DNA of 64,000 bases from Mucilaginibacter tolerans. GTDB taxonomy: Bacteria; Bacteroidota; Bacteroidia; Sphingobacteriales; Sphingobacteriaceae. The DNA lies in NCBI RefSeq assembly GCF_030519375.1, contig NZ_JAUMKB010000009.1, positions 124,001 to 188,000 of the forward strand, in the 5' to 3' direction. A program made the translations under genes and the position numbers. This document shows, piece by piece, positions 17,319-26,891 of this stretch; position 1 is the stretch's first letter, and every line of letters starts with the position of its first letter. The notes beneath the pieces were generated by a model, which saw nothing but the letters and a program-made list of their open reading frames with translations, made no database searches and was not told the DNA's origin.

Positions 17319-18419
17319 ATGACTAATAACCAAAAACCATACAGCAATACCCGTGCAACACTCGCCATAGCCAAGGCTAGTTTCAGGTCGATATTACGCA
17401 GCCCTTCGGCTGTCGTGTTTAGTTTGGTGTTCCCTTTGATATTTATTGTGGTATTTGCCAATATTGGCGGTAGCGGTGTTACGGTTGATGTAGGTGTGGC
17501 TAAAGGTTGCGATACCACTAACATGGTTTACCAGGTACTGAAAAAGAACCAGATGCTGAATCTGATTAAAGATCAGTCGACCGAGGAGATGAACAAAAAT
17601 TTATCAAAAGGGTCAATTGATGCCATATTGGATATTAAGAAAAATAATGCAATGCCTCCTTTTACAATTGATGTTCAGTATACAAAAGCTTCATCTAAAG
17701 GCGGCATCTTAAAATCCACTTTGAATAACATCTTATACCAGGCGAATGCGGCAATAAACAAAAATCAGCCACAATTAGCTGAAGTTAAAGAAGCCACCAT
17801 ACAAGGCCGCGAGTACCGTTATATCGACTTTATCCTTCCTGGCATGCTGGGCTTTTCATTACTCAGCAGCGGGGTTTTCGGTACAGCTTTTGTGTTCCTG
17901 AGTCTGCGTCTGACACTTGTTATTAAGCGTTTCTTCGCCACTCCGGTAAAACGCTACAGCATTGTTCTGGGCGAGGCACTGGCACGTATTGTTTTTGCGT
18001 TGCTGGGTGCATTATTTATTATCGCGATCGGACATTATGTCTTTCATTTCACCCTGATACATGGTCTTGCTACAGTTGTTGATATGCTGATCTTGTCGGC
18101 TATCGGGCTCATCATTTTTATGGGTTTTGGTTTTATTATATCCGGTGTCGCTAAAAACGAAAGTTCTGTGCCGCCGTTTTCTAATATTATAACGCTGCCA
18201 CAGTTTTTGTTGTCCGGCACATTTTTCTCCACGGCTGCATTCCCCAGCTGGTTGCAACATATCAGTAGAGTATTGCCATTAACCCACCTGAACGAAGCAA
18301 TGCGTAAAGTTGCTTTTGAAGGAGCATCACTGGGAGATGTTTCTCATCAGTTGCTTATCTTGGGAATATGGTTCATCGGCGTTTATGTGGTTGCAGTGAA
18401 GACCTTTAAATGGGAATAA
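17319..18419 (+). CDS. ABC-2 type permease
   Basis: The 366-residue membrane partner of the preceding ATPase has one N-terminal helix (about residues 30-50), then an external domain of about 150 residues. Five helices follow in the C-terminal half, including FILPGMLGFSLLSSGVFG and the conserved LPQFLLSGTFFSTAAFPSWL. This is the usual ABC-2 exporter layout. The space before it (17225-17318) repeats GACTTTC/TTCCGACTT words. Confidence 0.93.
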   Translation: MTNNQKPYSNTRATLAIAKASFRSILRSPSAVVFSLVFPLIFIVVFANIGGSGVTVDVGVAKGCDTTNMVYQVLKKNQMLNLIKDQSTEEMNKNLSKGSIDAILDIKKNNAMPPFTIDVQYTKASSKGGILKSTLNNILYQANAAINKNQPQLAEVKEATIQGREYRYIDFILPGMLGFSLLSSGVFGTAFVFLSLRLTLVIKRFFATPVKRYSIVLGEALARIVFALLGALFIIAIGHYVFHFTLIHGLATVVDMLILSAIGLIIFMGFGFIISGVAKNESSVPPFSNIITLPQFLLSGTFFSTAAFPSWLQHISRVLPLTHLNEAMRKVAFEGASLGDVSHQLLILGIWFIGVYVVAVKTFKWE

Positions 18420-18551
18420 TTTTTAACGTTCTATGGTCGACGTATTGCGCTATACGTATAACTCCAAATCAAAAACGCACTACGTAAAACGTTTCAGGTA
18501 CTACCCATCTGTGTTATCAAATCGTTAATTCAGCATAATCCTGCAATTTTA

Positions 18552-18613
18552 TTTGAGCTAAACTTAATATGATTTGTATATTTGGAAAGTATAATACAAT
18601 TAGTGTACATTTG
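18552..18613 (+). promoter_or_regulatory. Two overlapping promoters of eno
   Basis: Promoter 1 is TTTG (18552-18555), 21 bases, TATATTTG (18577-18584). Promoter 2 is TTTG (18581-18584), 21 bases, TACATTTG (18606-18613). The last four bases of the first -7 element are also the -33 element of the second. Both match the Bacteroidota consensus exactly. The predicted starts are about 29 bases apart, before the ATG at 18654. Confidence 0.65.
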
Positions 18614-18638
18614 ACACTAACTAAATTTCAATTCCTAA

Positions 18639-19949
<1,311 letters not shown>

Positions 19950-19994
19950 GGTAAAAGCTTAAAGGCGAAAGCGAAAGCTTTTAATAGATTATAG

Positions 19995-20019
19995 AGCCTC
20001 GGGAAACCGGGGCTTTTTT
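19995..20019 (+). terminator. Rho-independent terminator of eno
   Basis: AGCCTCGG (19995-20002) and CCGGGGCT (20007-20014) form an 8-bp stem with one G-T pair, closed by a GAAA tetraloop and followed by a T-run. Confidence 0.92.
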
Positions 20020-20261
20020 GTGGGTATAGGTGTTCACGTTCACTTCGCGAACACAACCTTGGCGCGAGTGTGACAGGCGGTCTTAGCGCAAAGGCAACCC
20101 GTGACTTTTATTTAAGCACGAGTAATCTAATCCTACCTCAAATAAAAACCGTATCTTTGCCGCCATATTTACCCGTTCGCTTACGGTTTTGATCATTTCA
20201 GACGAGACTCTTCAGATCCGCTTATGCATTCGCGTTAGCATATTACATTTAGACACATTAC
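20020..20261. other. Spacer between the eno terminator and the helicase gene
   Basis: The spacer holds a weak GTGTTC/GAACAC inverted pair (20030-20054), a fragment resembling the GTGTGACA repeat family (about 20067-20075), the helicase -7 element and a leader of about 100 bases. No ORF is supported. Confidence 0.6.
20152..20159 (+). promoter_or_regulatory. -7 promoter element of the DEAD-box helicase gene
   Basis: TATCTTTG matches TAnnTTTG exactly. The ATG lies 102 bases downstream, giving a long leader. Long leaders often control cold-inducible RNA helicases, though no known leader motif is recognisable here. Confidence 0.5.
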
Positions 20262-21551
20262 ATGTTATTTCAAGATTTAAAAATAATTGAGCCTATCCTC
20301 AGGGCCCTAAAAACCGAGGGATATACCACACCGACGCCTATACAGGAACAAGCCATACCCATCTTATTACAACAAAAAGATTTGCTGGGCTGCGCGCAAA
20401 CCGGCACTGGTAAAACCGCAGCATTTGCCATACCTATTTTGCAGCTACTGTACCAGGACAGGCTGCAGCACAAGGAACAAAAAACAATTAAGGCAATCAT
20501 ATTAACCCCAACGCGTGAGCTTGCTATACAGATAGATGAAAGCTTTGCGGCCTACGGTCGCCATACCGGATTGAAACACTTGGTGATCTTCGGTGGGGTA
20601 TCACAAAACCCGCAGGTAGATGCTTTGCGCCGTGGGGTAGATATTCTGACCGCCACTCCCGGCCGATTGCTCGACCTGATGAACCAGGGTTTTGTCAGGC
20701 TGGACCATATCAAAATGCTGGTGCTCGACGAAGCAGACCGCATGCTGGATATGGGTTTTGTGAACGATGTGAAAAAAGTAATCGCCAAAGTGCCTCAAAA
20801 AAGACAAACGCTGTTTTTCTCGGCTACGATGCCAAAAGAAATTCAGCAACTGGCGGATACCATATTGCGGAACCCTGAAAAAGTAGAAGTTACGCCGGTA
20901 TCGTCTACTGCGGATACCATTCAGCAAACGCTTTATTATGTAGAGAAGAACAACAAAAAGTCATTGCTGATCCACCTATTGGGTGATAAATCCATAAAAA
21001 CCGCTTTGGTATTCACCCGCACAAAGCATGGAGCAGACAGAGTGGTAAAAGACCTGAACAGGGTGGGCATTACCGCCGAAGCAATTCATGGCAACAAATC
21101 GCAAAATGCAAGGCAACGAGCGCTGACTAATTTCAAAAACCGGACAACACGGGTGCTCATCGCTACAGATATTGCTGCACGCGGAATTGACATCGACGAG
21201 CTTACTCACGTAATCAATTACGAAATACCGAATATTCCCGAGACTTATGTACACCGCATTGGCCGTACAGGTCGGGCCGGAGCAGATGGCATTGCCTTTT
21301 CTTTCTGCGATGAAGAAGAAATGGAATTCATCAAAGATATTCATAAGCTGATCGGTAAATCCATTCCGGTAACTGAGGCTCACCCCTATCCCATGAATGC
21401 GGCTGCTATTGTACGCAAGCAGGAATTGACTAAACAGGCATCACAGAACGGGCAGAGACCGGGATCGGGCCAGCGGCAGGGAGGTACATCAGGACACCGG
21501 GATGGCAAGAGGAGATTTGGTGGCAATAAATCGCGTGGAAATAGGAGATAA
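20262..21551 (+). CDS. DEAD-box ATP-dependent RNA helicase (RhlE-like)
   Basis: The 429-residue helicase has all main motifs: Q motif TPTPIQEQAIP, motif I AQTGTGKTAAF, Ia PTREL, II DEADRMLDMGF, III SATMP, V TDIAARGIDI and VI HRIGRTGRAG. The C-terminal tail (about 395-429) is rich in Gly, Arg and Lys (RRFGGNKSRGNRR) and probably binds RNA loosely. The short tail and motif details fit the RhlE group, which acts in ribosome assembly and mRNA decay. A 30-bp perfect palindrome lies 11 bases after the stop. Confidence 0.95.
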   Translation: MLFQDLKIIEPILRALKTEGYTTPTPIQEQAIPILLQQKDLLGCAQTGTGKTAAFAIPILQLLYQDRLQHKEQKTIKAIILTPTRELAIQIDESFAAYGRHTGLKHLVIFGGVSQNPQVDALRRGVDILTATPGRLLDLMNQGFVRLDHIKMLVLDEADRMLDMGFVNDVKKVIAKVPQKRQTLFFSATMPKEIQQLADTILRNPEKVEVTPVSSTADTIQQTLYYVEKNNKKSLLIHLLGDKSIKTALVFTRTKHGADRVVKDLNRVGITAEAIHGNKSQNARQRALTNFKNRTTRVLIATDIAARGIDIDELTHVINYEIPNIPETYVHRIGRTGRAGADGIAFSFCDEEEMEFIKDIHKLIGKSIPVTEAHPYPMNAAAIVRKQELTKQASQNGQRPGSGQRQGGTSGHRDGKRRFGGNKSRGNRR

Positions 21552-21562
21552 TTCTTAACCGA

Positions 21563-21592
21563 TGTAGAGACGCAATGCATTGCGTCTCTACA
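21563..21592. repeat. 30-bp perfect palindrome after the helicase gene
   Basis: Positions 21563-21577 (TGTAGAGACGCAATG) are followed at once by their exact reverse complement (21578-21592). I recall near-identical palindromes as dispersed intergenic repeats in several bacterial phyla. It may end the helicase transcript or be a small non-autonomous mobile repeat. Confidence 0.85.
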
Positions 21593-21714
21593 AATATACC
21601 TAAACATCCTTCGCCTCACACCAGCCTAAAAACCTAACCTTTAGTAAATTACCAATCCCACTTGCACCATTCAAATAAATTAAATAGCTTTAAAAGAAAA
21701 TTTACGCGATTGGG

Positions 21715-22011
21715 ATGAAGCGCTTCTTAAATCTCTTCAGAAATAAATACTTCTTGGTTTCTTCCATATTCCTGGTTTGGATGGTTTTCTTTGACCGTAA
21801 CGACCTGTTTTCGCAATGGGAATACCATCAGCAGGTGAGCAAACTAAAGCAGGAGCGCGATTTTTATCAAAAAGAAACTGCAAAGGTTCACCAGGACCTG
21901 GATGAACTCACTTCCAACAAAGAAAAGCTCGAAAAATTCGCCCGCGAAAAGTATCTCATGAAAAAAGACAATGAGGATGTTTTTGTGATCGTGAAAGAAA
22001 AGAAGGACTGA
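21715..22011 (+). CDS. FtsB/DivIC-family septum formation initiator
   Basis: The 98-residue bitopic membrane protein has one transmembrane helix (about 15-32, LVSSIFLVWMVFF). A coiled coil follows (about 38-80, WEYHQQVSKLKQERDFYQ onward), and the short motif KLEKFAREKYLMKKDNEDVF is typical of DivIC/FtsB. The family helps assemble the division septum with FtsL and FtsQ. In Bacteroidota this gene often lies beside eno, as here with one gene between. Confidence 0.9.
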   Translation: MKRFLNLFRNKYFLVSSIFLVWMVFFDRNDLFSQWEYHQQVSKLKQERDFYQKETAKVHQDLDELTSNKEKLEKFAREKYLMKKDNEDVFVIVKEKKD

Positions 22012-22035
22012 AGAGGTTGAAAGTCAGACCACTGA

Positions 22036-22644
22036 CTACGCATAAAACTTAGGCAACGATAATTTATACTTCACCGCTATTATCCTGATTGCGCAAACTA
22101 CCGCAACGGCTAACAATTCTACAATATCTGTATCAAGATCATTCAGCAGCAAAATATACAGAGTCCCACCAACAATGCATGCAGTCGCATATATCTCCTT
22201 CTGAAATATCAGCGGAATATTATTCAGCAAAATATCACGCAATACTCCACCAAAGCAGCCGGTTATGGTTCCCAAAGCGACGCAAACGCCGGGGTTTAGG
22301 CCTGCACTGATACCTTTTTGTGTACCGATGATAGTAAATAGCCCCAAACCAAGCGCATCAAACAAGAACAAAGTAGTTTTAAATGTCTTGATGTACTTTT
22401 TGAAGAAAATCGTAGCGATCCCTGTACCTAGAATGATGAGGGGTGTTTCATAATTACGCATCCAGTTAACGGGTGTATCACCAATCAGTACATCACGAAT
22501 TGTTCCTCCGCCGATGGCTGTTACAAAACCCATGATGAGCACACCGAAAACATCCAAGCGCTTTTGCATAGCCGAAAATGCTCCCGAAATGGTGAAGGCT
22601 ACCGTCCCGGATATTTCGATAACAGAAGGAATATTGATCATCAT
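22036..22644 (-). CDS. TRIC-family cation channel protein (UPF0126)
   Basis: The 202-residue membrane protein has about seven helices in two similar halves. Each half has a glycine-rich turn: VTAIGGGTIRDVLIGDTP and TITGCFGGVLRDILLNNIP. This is the UPF0126/YadS layout, now grouped with prokaryotic TRIC-type channels. A role in potassium or amino-acid related transport is only known for relatives. It overlaps the preceding VWA gene by 4 bases (ATGA), so the pair is probably co-translated. Confidence 0.92.
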   Translation of the reverse strand: MMINIPSVIEISGTVAFTISGAFSAMQKRLDVFGVLIMGFVTAIGGGTIRDVLIGDTPVNWMRNYETPLIILGTGIATIFFKKYIKTFKTTLFLFDALGLGLFTIIGTQKGISAGLNPGVCVALGTITGCFGGVLRDILLNNIPLIFQKEIYATACIVGGTLYILLLNDLDTDIVELLAVAVVCAIRIIAVKYKLSLPKFYA

Positions 22645-24728
22645 ACTTCCCCTTCCCGTTTACGCACAAACCACTCAGCGCTTAGCGCTCCAACAATCAA
22701 AATAAATATCCATTTCAGGTCGATGAGGTCGCTGTAGCGTTTATCCTCATAAACAACGGTTTTGATATTTTCATTCTTCTTAATCAAATCGGCAAGCTGA
22801 CTAATTTGCGATCGCTGAAGCATTTGCCCGCCTGATTGCTTAGCAAGATCGTACAACAACTGATGATCGGCAGCGCTTTGGCGGGTTTCCAGATTCAAAG
22901 GTTTTACAGTGAGCTGACCGGTAGCGTTAAACGTCTCATTACCTAGTTTAGTTGATGCGGAATACGTGTACTCATCTACAGGCAAAGTGCCGGCATCCAG
23001 TTGGTAGCTTTGCCCGTTTCTTGAGAACAGGAAGCTGTAAGTCTTACCGGCGCGGCTTTTCAATTCGATACGGATATCCGGTGTATTGACCAATTCGAGA
23101 GCCTGATTATACAATTCCGCATTGAGAATAACGTTTTCACCTTCATCAAAAACATTTTTGGCGGCATATACGCGTAAGCGCTGGTGATTACTATTGGCTG
23201 TCAAATACTGAACCGCCTGTCCGAATAACTCTTCCAAAGCGGCATGACTACCATAGGTATTGTATTCCGATAATGACCATCGCCATATACCCTCTCCTGT
23301 TAACACAGCCATTCTGCGTCCGTTCTCATCACTGAAGGATAACAAAGGATATGGCGTAGCAACTTCTCCTATACGTTGTTTGAATAATAACTGCCCGGTA
23401 CCACTGCTGCTGTAATTGCCATAAGGAGCCAGCAGCGGTGGTAATTCGCTTAATTTCTTTTTGGTAGAATCAGATAATGTAAACAGCGAAAATTCCTGCA
23501 CATGCTGCGCAAATACTTCTTGCATATCACTCCGGCCCGAGTTGATCTGCACCAGCTTCTGCTCGCTGTTCAACTGCGGCAGATCGGTTTGCGCTCCGGC
23601 GATATACCAAACCGGCACTTTGCTTTTGGTAATGAAACTCTGCAATTCACCAGAACTGTTGCTTGCAGTTTGGTACAGAATGACCAGGCTGTAATCACTT
23701 AGTTTCAATTTAGGCAGATCGCTCAGCAAACTGGCTTTTACCTCGTAGTTGCGGTTGCTTTCTATCGATTGCTTGATGACGCTTATATCCGGATGCGGAC
23801 CATTATACAGAAGCAATACCTTCTGCCGTGCATCCAGCACATTTACATAAATGGTTTCAGTGTTGTTTTGAATCGATACCTCGTTCTTTACAGAGGCGAT
23901 GTTGATCGTAAACTTGCGGGTACCTTTTTTATCTGCATTTAATTTCATTGGTATCGTTCTCCGAAAATTATTGGAGGTAACGACATCGGTTTGAGAGAAC
24001 ACTTGTTTCCCATCTTCATCAACAGTCAGATGAATGCTTTCGCCTTTTGCCTGGTAAGCCTCGGCTAATACTTCCGTCTCAAAATCATTTCCGAGATAAG
24101 CCGTTTTATTATAATTGACATTGCCGATGAGCAAATCGCGCTTGGCAACCGTATCACCCAAAGCAATGGTATAGATGCTTGTTTTCAGGTTTTTAGCTTC
24201 ATAATGCGGGTCACTCCCCTGGTTGTACAGGCCATCAGTAGCCAGTATCAAAGCGCCGATATTTTGATTTACATAGCGCTCATTCAACTGATGAATGGCG
24301 GACGAAATATTGGTTTGCTTGCCGTTGAATTTATCCGACAAACCGTCCTTCAGATCACCGCTAAAATTAAACTCCCGTACATCGTACTGATCGCCTAATT
24401 GTTGTTTTAGTTGCGAGAGCGCTCCGGTAAAGTCTTTCTCTTTTGAGCTTAGACCAAATAGTCTTATCGACTCTGAATTATCCTGTGCAATCAATACCAA
24501 TGGCTTCTGCGGGTTATAAGCCACCGAGCGGATCAAAGGCGAAATCAGCAAAAACGAAAGCAGGAATACAGTAACAGACCGAGCAGCAAATAAGGCATAA
24601 CGTGCACGCTTACCCAAACTAACCGGCTGACGGTACATCATCCAGCCATACCCCAAACCCAGTAACAGGCAAACCGGTGTCCACCAACCCGAAACTGTCC
24701 CCCATGTTACTGAAAATAAAAGCTGCAT
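22641..24728 (-). CDS. Membrane-anchored VWA-domain protein
   Basis: The 695-residue protein has two N-terminal helices (about 12-30 and 42-65). Then comes a von Willebrand A domain with the metal-site motif DxSxS (AQDNSESI) and a conserved LILATDGLYNQG strand. A long beta-rich periplasmic part follows, with a final transmembrane helix (FILIVGALSAEWFVRKREG). The layout resembles BatA/BatB-type and related Bacteroidota proteins, but no BatA-D partners or MoxR ATPase are nearby. It may act as a surface or wall-stress scaffold; the role is unknown. Confidence 0.85.
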   Translation of the reverse strand: MQLLFSVTWGTVSGWWTPVCLLLGLGYGWMMYRQPVSLGKRARYALFAARSVTVFLLSFLLISPLIRSVAYNPQKPLVLIAQDNSESIRLFGLSSKEKDFTGALSQLKQQLGDQYDVREFNFSGDLKDGLSDKFNGKQTNISSAIHQLNERYVNQNIGALILATDGLYNQGSDPHYEAKNLKTSIYTIALGDTVAKRDLLIGNVNYNKTAYLGNDFETEVLAEAYQAKGESIHLTVDEDGKQVFSQTDVVTSNNFRRTIPMKLNADKKGTRKFTINIASVKNEVSIQNNTETIYVNVLDARQKVLLLYNGPHPDISVIKQSIESNRNYEVKASLLSDLPKLKLSDYSLVILYQTASNSSGELQSFITKSKVPVWYIAGAQTDLPQLNSEQKLVQINSGRSDMQEVFAQHVQEFSLFTLSDSTKKKLSELPPLLAPYGNYSSSGTGQLLFKQRIGEVATPYPLLSFSDENGRRMAVLTGEGIWRWSLSEYNTYGSHAALEELFGQAVQYLTANSNHQRLRVYAAKNVFDEGENVILNAELYNQALELVNTPDIRIELKSRAGKTYSFLFSRNGQSYQLDAGTLPVDEYTYSASTKLGNETFNATGQLTVKPLNLETRQSAADHQLLYDLAKQSGGQMLQRSQISQLADLIKKNENIKTVVYEDKRYSDLIDLKWIFILIVGALSAEWFVRKREGEV

Positions 24729-24936
24729 ATGGTTTACGTTGCACGTATGACGTAATACGTTTTACGTTAGTGTGCAAAATGCAAAATAATTGTGAATGTT
24801 TTATTGTGATCCGGCAGGCCTGTCTTTTATTTCAAATCCGTATTCGGGATGGCGTTTATTATATTTATAAATTTTATCAAGATTTGCAATACAACTGGAA
24901 ACCTTGCTCAGGCTTAATTTTTAGTATTTTGAGATC
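24729..24936. other. Intergenic region with an ACGT word array
   Basis: At 24734-24769 the tetranucleotide ACGT occurs five times about every eight bases (ACGTTGCACGTATGACGT, then AATACGTTTTACGT). A related inverted stretch (CACTACGTAAAACGTTT, near 18478) lies before eno. The rest is AT-rich and I see no ORF or terminator. Confidence 0.5.
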
Positions 24937-25314
24937 CTAGCTCAACTGTAACGATGTAACAAATTCCTCATAGCCGTCTCCACAGAATCCTTGCCCATTT
25001 TTAGATGGGGTTGATCGATATTCATACCAAAACAGGATGTAATAAACATTCTTTACCTTTTTACAGGCCAATATTTTTACAGCATCAGCGTGATCAAACT
25101 CTCCAAGATCAGCTAGCTTATCAACACTAAAAGTTTTTACTACCTGACCAATCTTTACGATATTGAGGTAATGGTTCAATTTCTTTTTTACTGAGACTCT
25201 GACTTCAAACGACTGGTCTGGCGTCTGACTTTTGGACATAAGGGTGTTATAAAAGAAAAATGACAGGCAAATAGTGATTAACATCCAATAGTTAATTTCC
25301 CTTTTACCTGTCAT
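24937..25314 (-). CDS. Unknown small membrane-anchored protein
   Basis: I do not recognise this protein. It has one hydrophobic helix near the N-terminus (YWMLITICLSFFFYN, about residues 9-23), then a basic soluble domain with VRVSVKKKLNHYLNIVKIG and a cysteine in ILACKKVKNVYYILFWYEY. The frame extends to 25383 inside fabG, but the ATG at 25314 (MTGKREINYW) avoids that overlap and starts at the membrane helix, giving 125 residues. It follows fabG by 49 bases. Confidence 0.65.
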   Translation of the reverse strand: MTGKREINYWMLITICLSFFFYNTLMSKSQTPDQSFEVRVSVKKKLNHYLNIVKIGQVVKTFSVDKLADLGEFDHADAVKILACKKVKNVYYILFWYEYRSTPSKNGQGFCGDGYEEFVTSLQLS

Positions 25315-25363
25315 TTTATCAAGTGATAAAAATTCCGCAATCGAAATTCCGCCTTCCGAAATC

Positions 25364-26107
25364 CTACAGCATTCCCCCATCAACAGGTATCACCTGCCCG
25401 GTAATGTAGGCAGCCATATCCGATGCTAGGAAAACACAGGCATTGGCCACATCTTCGGTTTCGCCACCACGTTTAAGCGGGATGGCTGCAGCCCAACCTT
25501 CAACTACTTTGGGGTCTAATACCTCAGTCATCTCCGTTTTGATAAAGCCCGGGGCAACCACATTGGTACGTATATTACGTGAACCTAATTCCTTTGCGAT
25601 AGATTTGGAAAAACCAATAATACCTGCTTTTGAAGCTGCATAGTTGGCCTGCCCTGCATTACCCTGTACACCTACTACCGAACTCATATTGATAAACACC
25701 CCGTAACGGTTCTTCATCATGATCTTTGATGCAGCCTTGGTTACGTTGAAGATCGATTTCAGGTTCACATCCAGCACTTCGTCCCAGTTCTCTTCGGTCA
25801 TACGCATCAGCAGACCGTCTTTGGTGATACCGGCATTATTCACCACGATATGCAGTGTACCGAAATCAGCCACGATATCATTCACGAGTTTTTCAGCCTC
25901 ATCAAATTTAGAAGCATCGGAGCGGTAGCCTTTTACTTTGGTGCCAAAGCTTTGCAGTTCCTGCTCTAAGGCCTGTCCTTTTTCAACAGACGATAAGTAA
26001 GTAAAAGCAACATTGGCGCCATGCTCGGCAAACTTTTCGGCTATTTTACGGCCTATTCCTTTTGATGCCCCGGTGATGAGTGCGGTTTTTCCTTCTAATA
26101 ATTTCAT
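25364..26107 (-). CDS. fabG: FabG, 3-oxoacyl-[acyl-carrier-protein] reductase
   Basis: FabG reduces 3-oxoacyl-ACP with NADPH in fatty acid elongation. The 247-residue short-chain dehydrogenase has the cofactor loop TGASKGIGRKIA (about 12-23), NNAG and the catalytic Ser-Tyr-Lys in NMSSVVGVQGNAGQANYAASK. The ending GQVIPVDGGML is typical of FabG. The frame can be read from 26236, but ATG 26107 (MKLLEGKTALITG) is clearly the start. TATCTTCG (26139-26132 on the minus strand), one mismatch from the -7 consensus, lies 24 bases upstream. Confidence 0.96.
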   Translation of the reverse strand: MKLLEGKTALITGASKGIGRKIAEKFAEHGANVAFTYLSSVEKGQALEQELQSFGTKVKGYRSDASKFDEAEKLVNDIVADFGTLHIVVNNAGITKDGLLMRMTEENWDEVLDVNLKSIFNVTKAASKIMMKNRYGVFINMSSVVGVQGNAGQANYAASKAGIIGFSKSIAKELGSRNIRTNVVAPGFIKTEMTEVLDPKVVEGWAAAIPLKRGGETEDVANACVFLASDMAAYITGQVIPVDGGML

Positions 26108-26187
26108 TTTGTTCTGAATGATTTCGGGGGTCGAAGATAAGGAATTAGTCGGGAAGTCGGAAAAGTCGGAAAGCCGGAAAGAAACAA

Positions 26188-26589
26188 TTAATAGATCAAT
26201 GCCAGAGGACCATCTTTTGCCACTAATACCGACCAACCAGGTTTAGAACCTGATGTAATAGAAGCTACAAATTTGTCACGGATATAAATACCAACCTCTA
26301 TCAATCCATCATCTTTAGATTCTGTCCATTCACATCTTACTTCGTTTTCATTTATTATGGGCTTTATGGCCGCATCTTTGGCAAGGTATTCTGTTGGATT
26401 TAAAAAAGGCATATCCTCGGCTAGCCAGAAAGACGTTATGGGAGCTTGCTGTTGGTTATAGAGCCAAACATCGCCTATGATGTCCTCTCCCTCATATAAA
26501 TAGGCGTAAGCAACACGACCATCATCTTCTATAATTGTAGAATAATACTCATCAAACTCGCAACGTATTTGTAAAAAAAATGTCGACAT
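26188..26589 (-). CDS. Unknown conserved-looking protein, 133 residues
   Basis: I do not recognise the family. The acidic protein has no signal peptide and alternates strands and turns (DGRVAYAYLYEGEDIIGDVWLY, VRCEWTESKDDGLIEVGIYI, KPGWSVLVAKDGPLALIY). Trp and Gly-Asp pairs suggest a small beta-sandwich. Its ATG is one base after the stop of the CWC gene, so the two are almost certainly translated from one mRNA, and a shared role is likely. Confidence 0.7.
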   Translation of the reverse strand: MSTFFLQIRCEFDEYYSTIIEDDGRVAYAYLYEGEDIIGDVWLYNQQQAPITSFWLAEDMPFLNPTEYLAKDAAIKPIINENEVRCEWTESKDDGLIEVGIYIRDKFVASITSGSKPGWSVLVAKDGPLALIY

Positions 26590-26590
26590 A

Positions 26591-26800
26591 TTATCCGTTT
26601 ATACCCATTGCTTCCCTATACTCTCGCTGCAACTCCATCAAACACCCTGCGCACAAACACCCATCAAATTGTTCACTAATGTATTGGGTTTCATTCAGCG
26701 TCAGCTGCACGGTGGTGCACTGACATTTGGTGAATGAATTGGCCTTACATTCAAAAGGCGACTGGCATCGCTCACAGCGAACTATTTCGTGTTTGATCAT
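26591..26800 (-). CDS. Cysteine-rich CWC-family protein
   Basis: The 69-residue protein has paired cysteines: CERCQSPFEC near the start, CQC in the middle and CLCAGCL near the end. This layout fits the cysteine-rich CWC family, probably a zinc-binding fold of unknown function. It is followed one base later by the unknown gene at 26188-26589. Confidence 0.85.
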   Translation of the reverse strand: MIKHEIVRCERCQSPFECKANSFTKCQCTTVQLTLNETQYISEQFDGCLCAGCLMELQREYREAMGING

Positions 26801-26804
26801 TTTT

Positions 26805-26889
26805 GTCCATAGTCTATGGTCGATAATCCATAGTTTTAGGCAAAATTACATATTACCATCGACTATGGTCTATCGTCTATCGACTAAAA
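26805..26889. repeat. CTATGGTC word array between nrdA and the CWC gene
   Basis: CCATAGTCTATGG (26807-26819) is a perfect 13-base palindrome. The words ATAATCCATAG, ATCGACTATGGTC and TATCGTCTATCGAC follow to 26884. The array fills the space after the nrdA end and may form a stem-loop. Confidence 0.5.
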
Positions 26890-26891
26890 AT

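Noticed and set aside
24677..24940. Open frame of 87 codons on the plus strand after the VWA gene start
   Set aside because: Overlaps the start of the VWA gene on the other strand, its start is inside that gene, and the peptide has no recognisable features.
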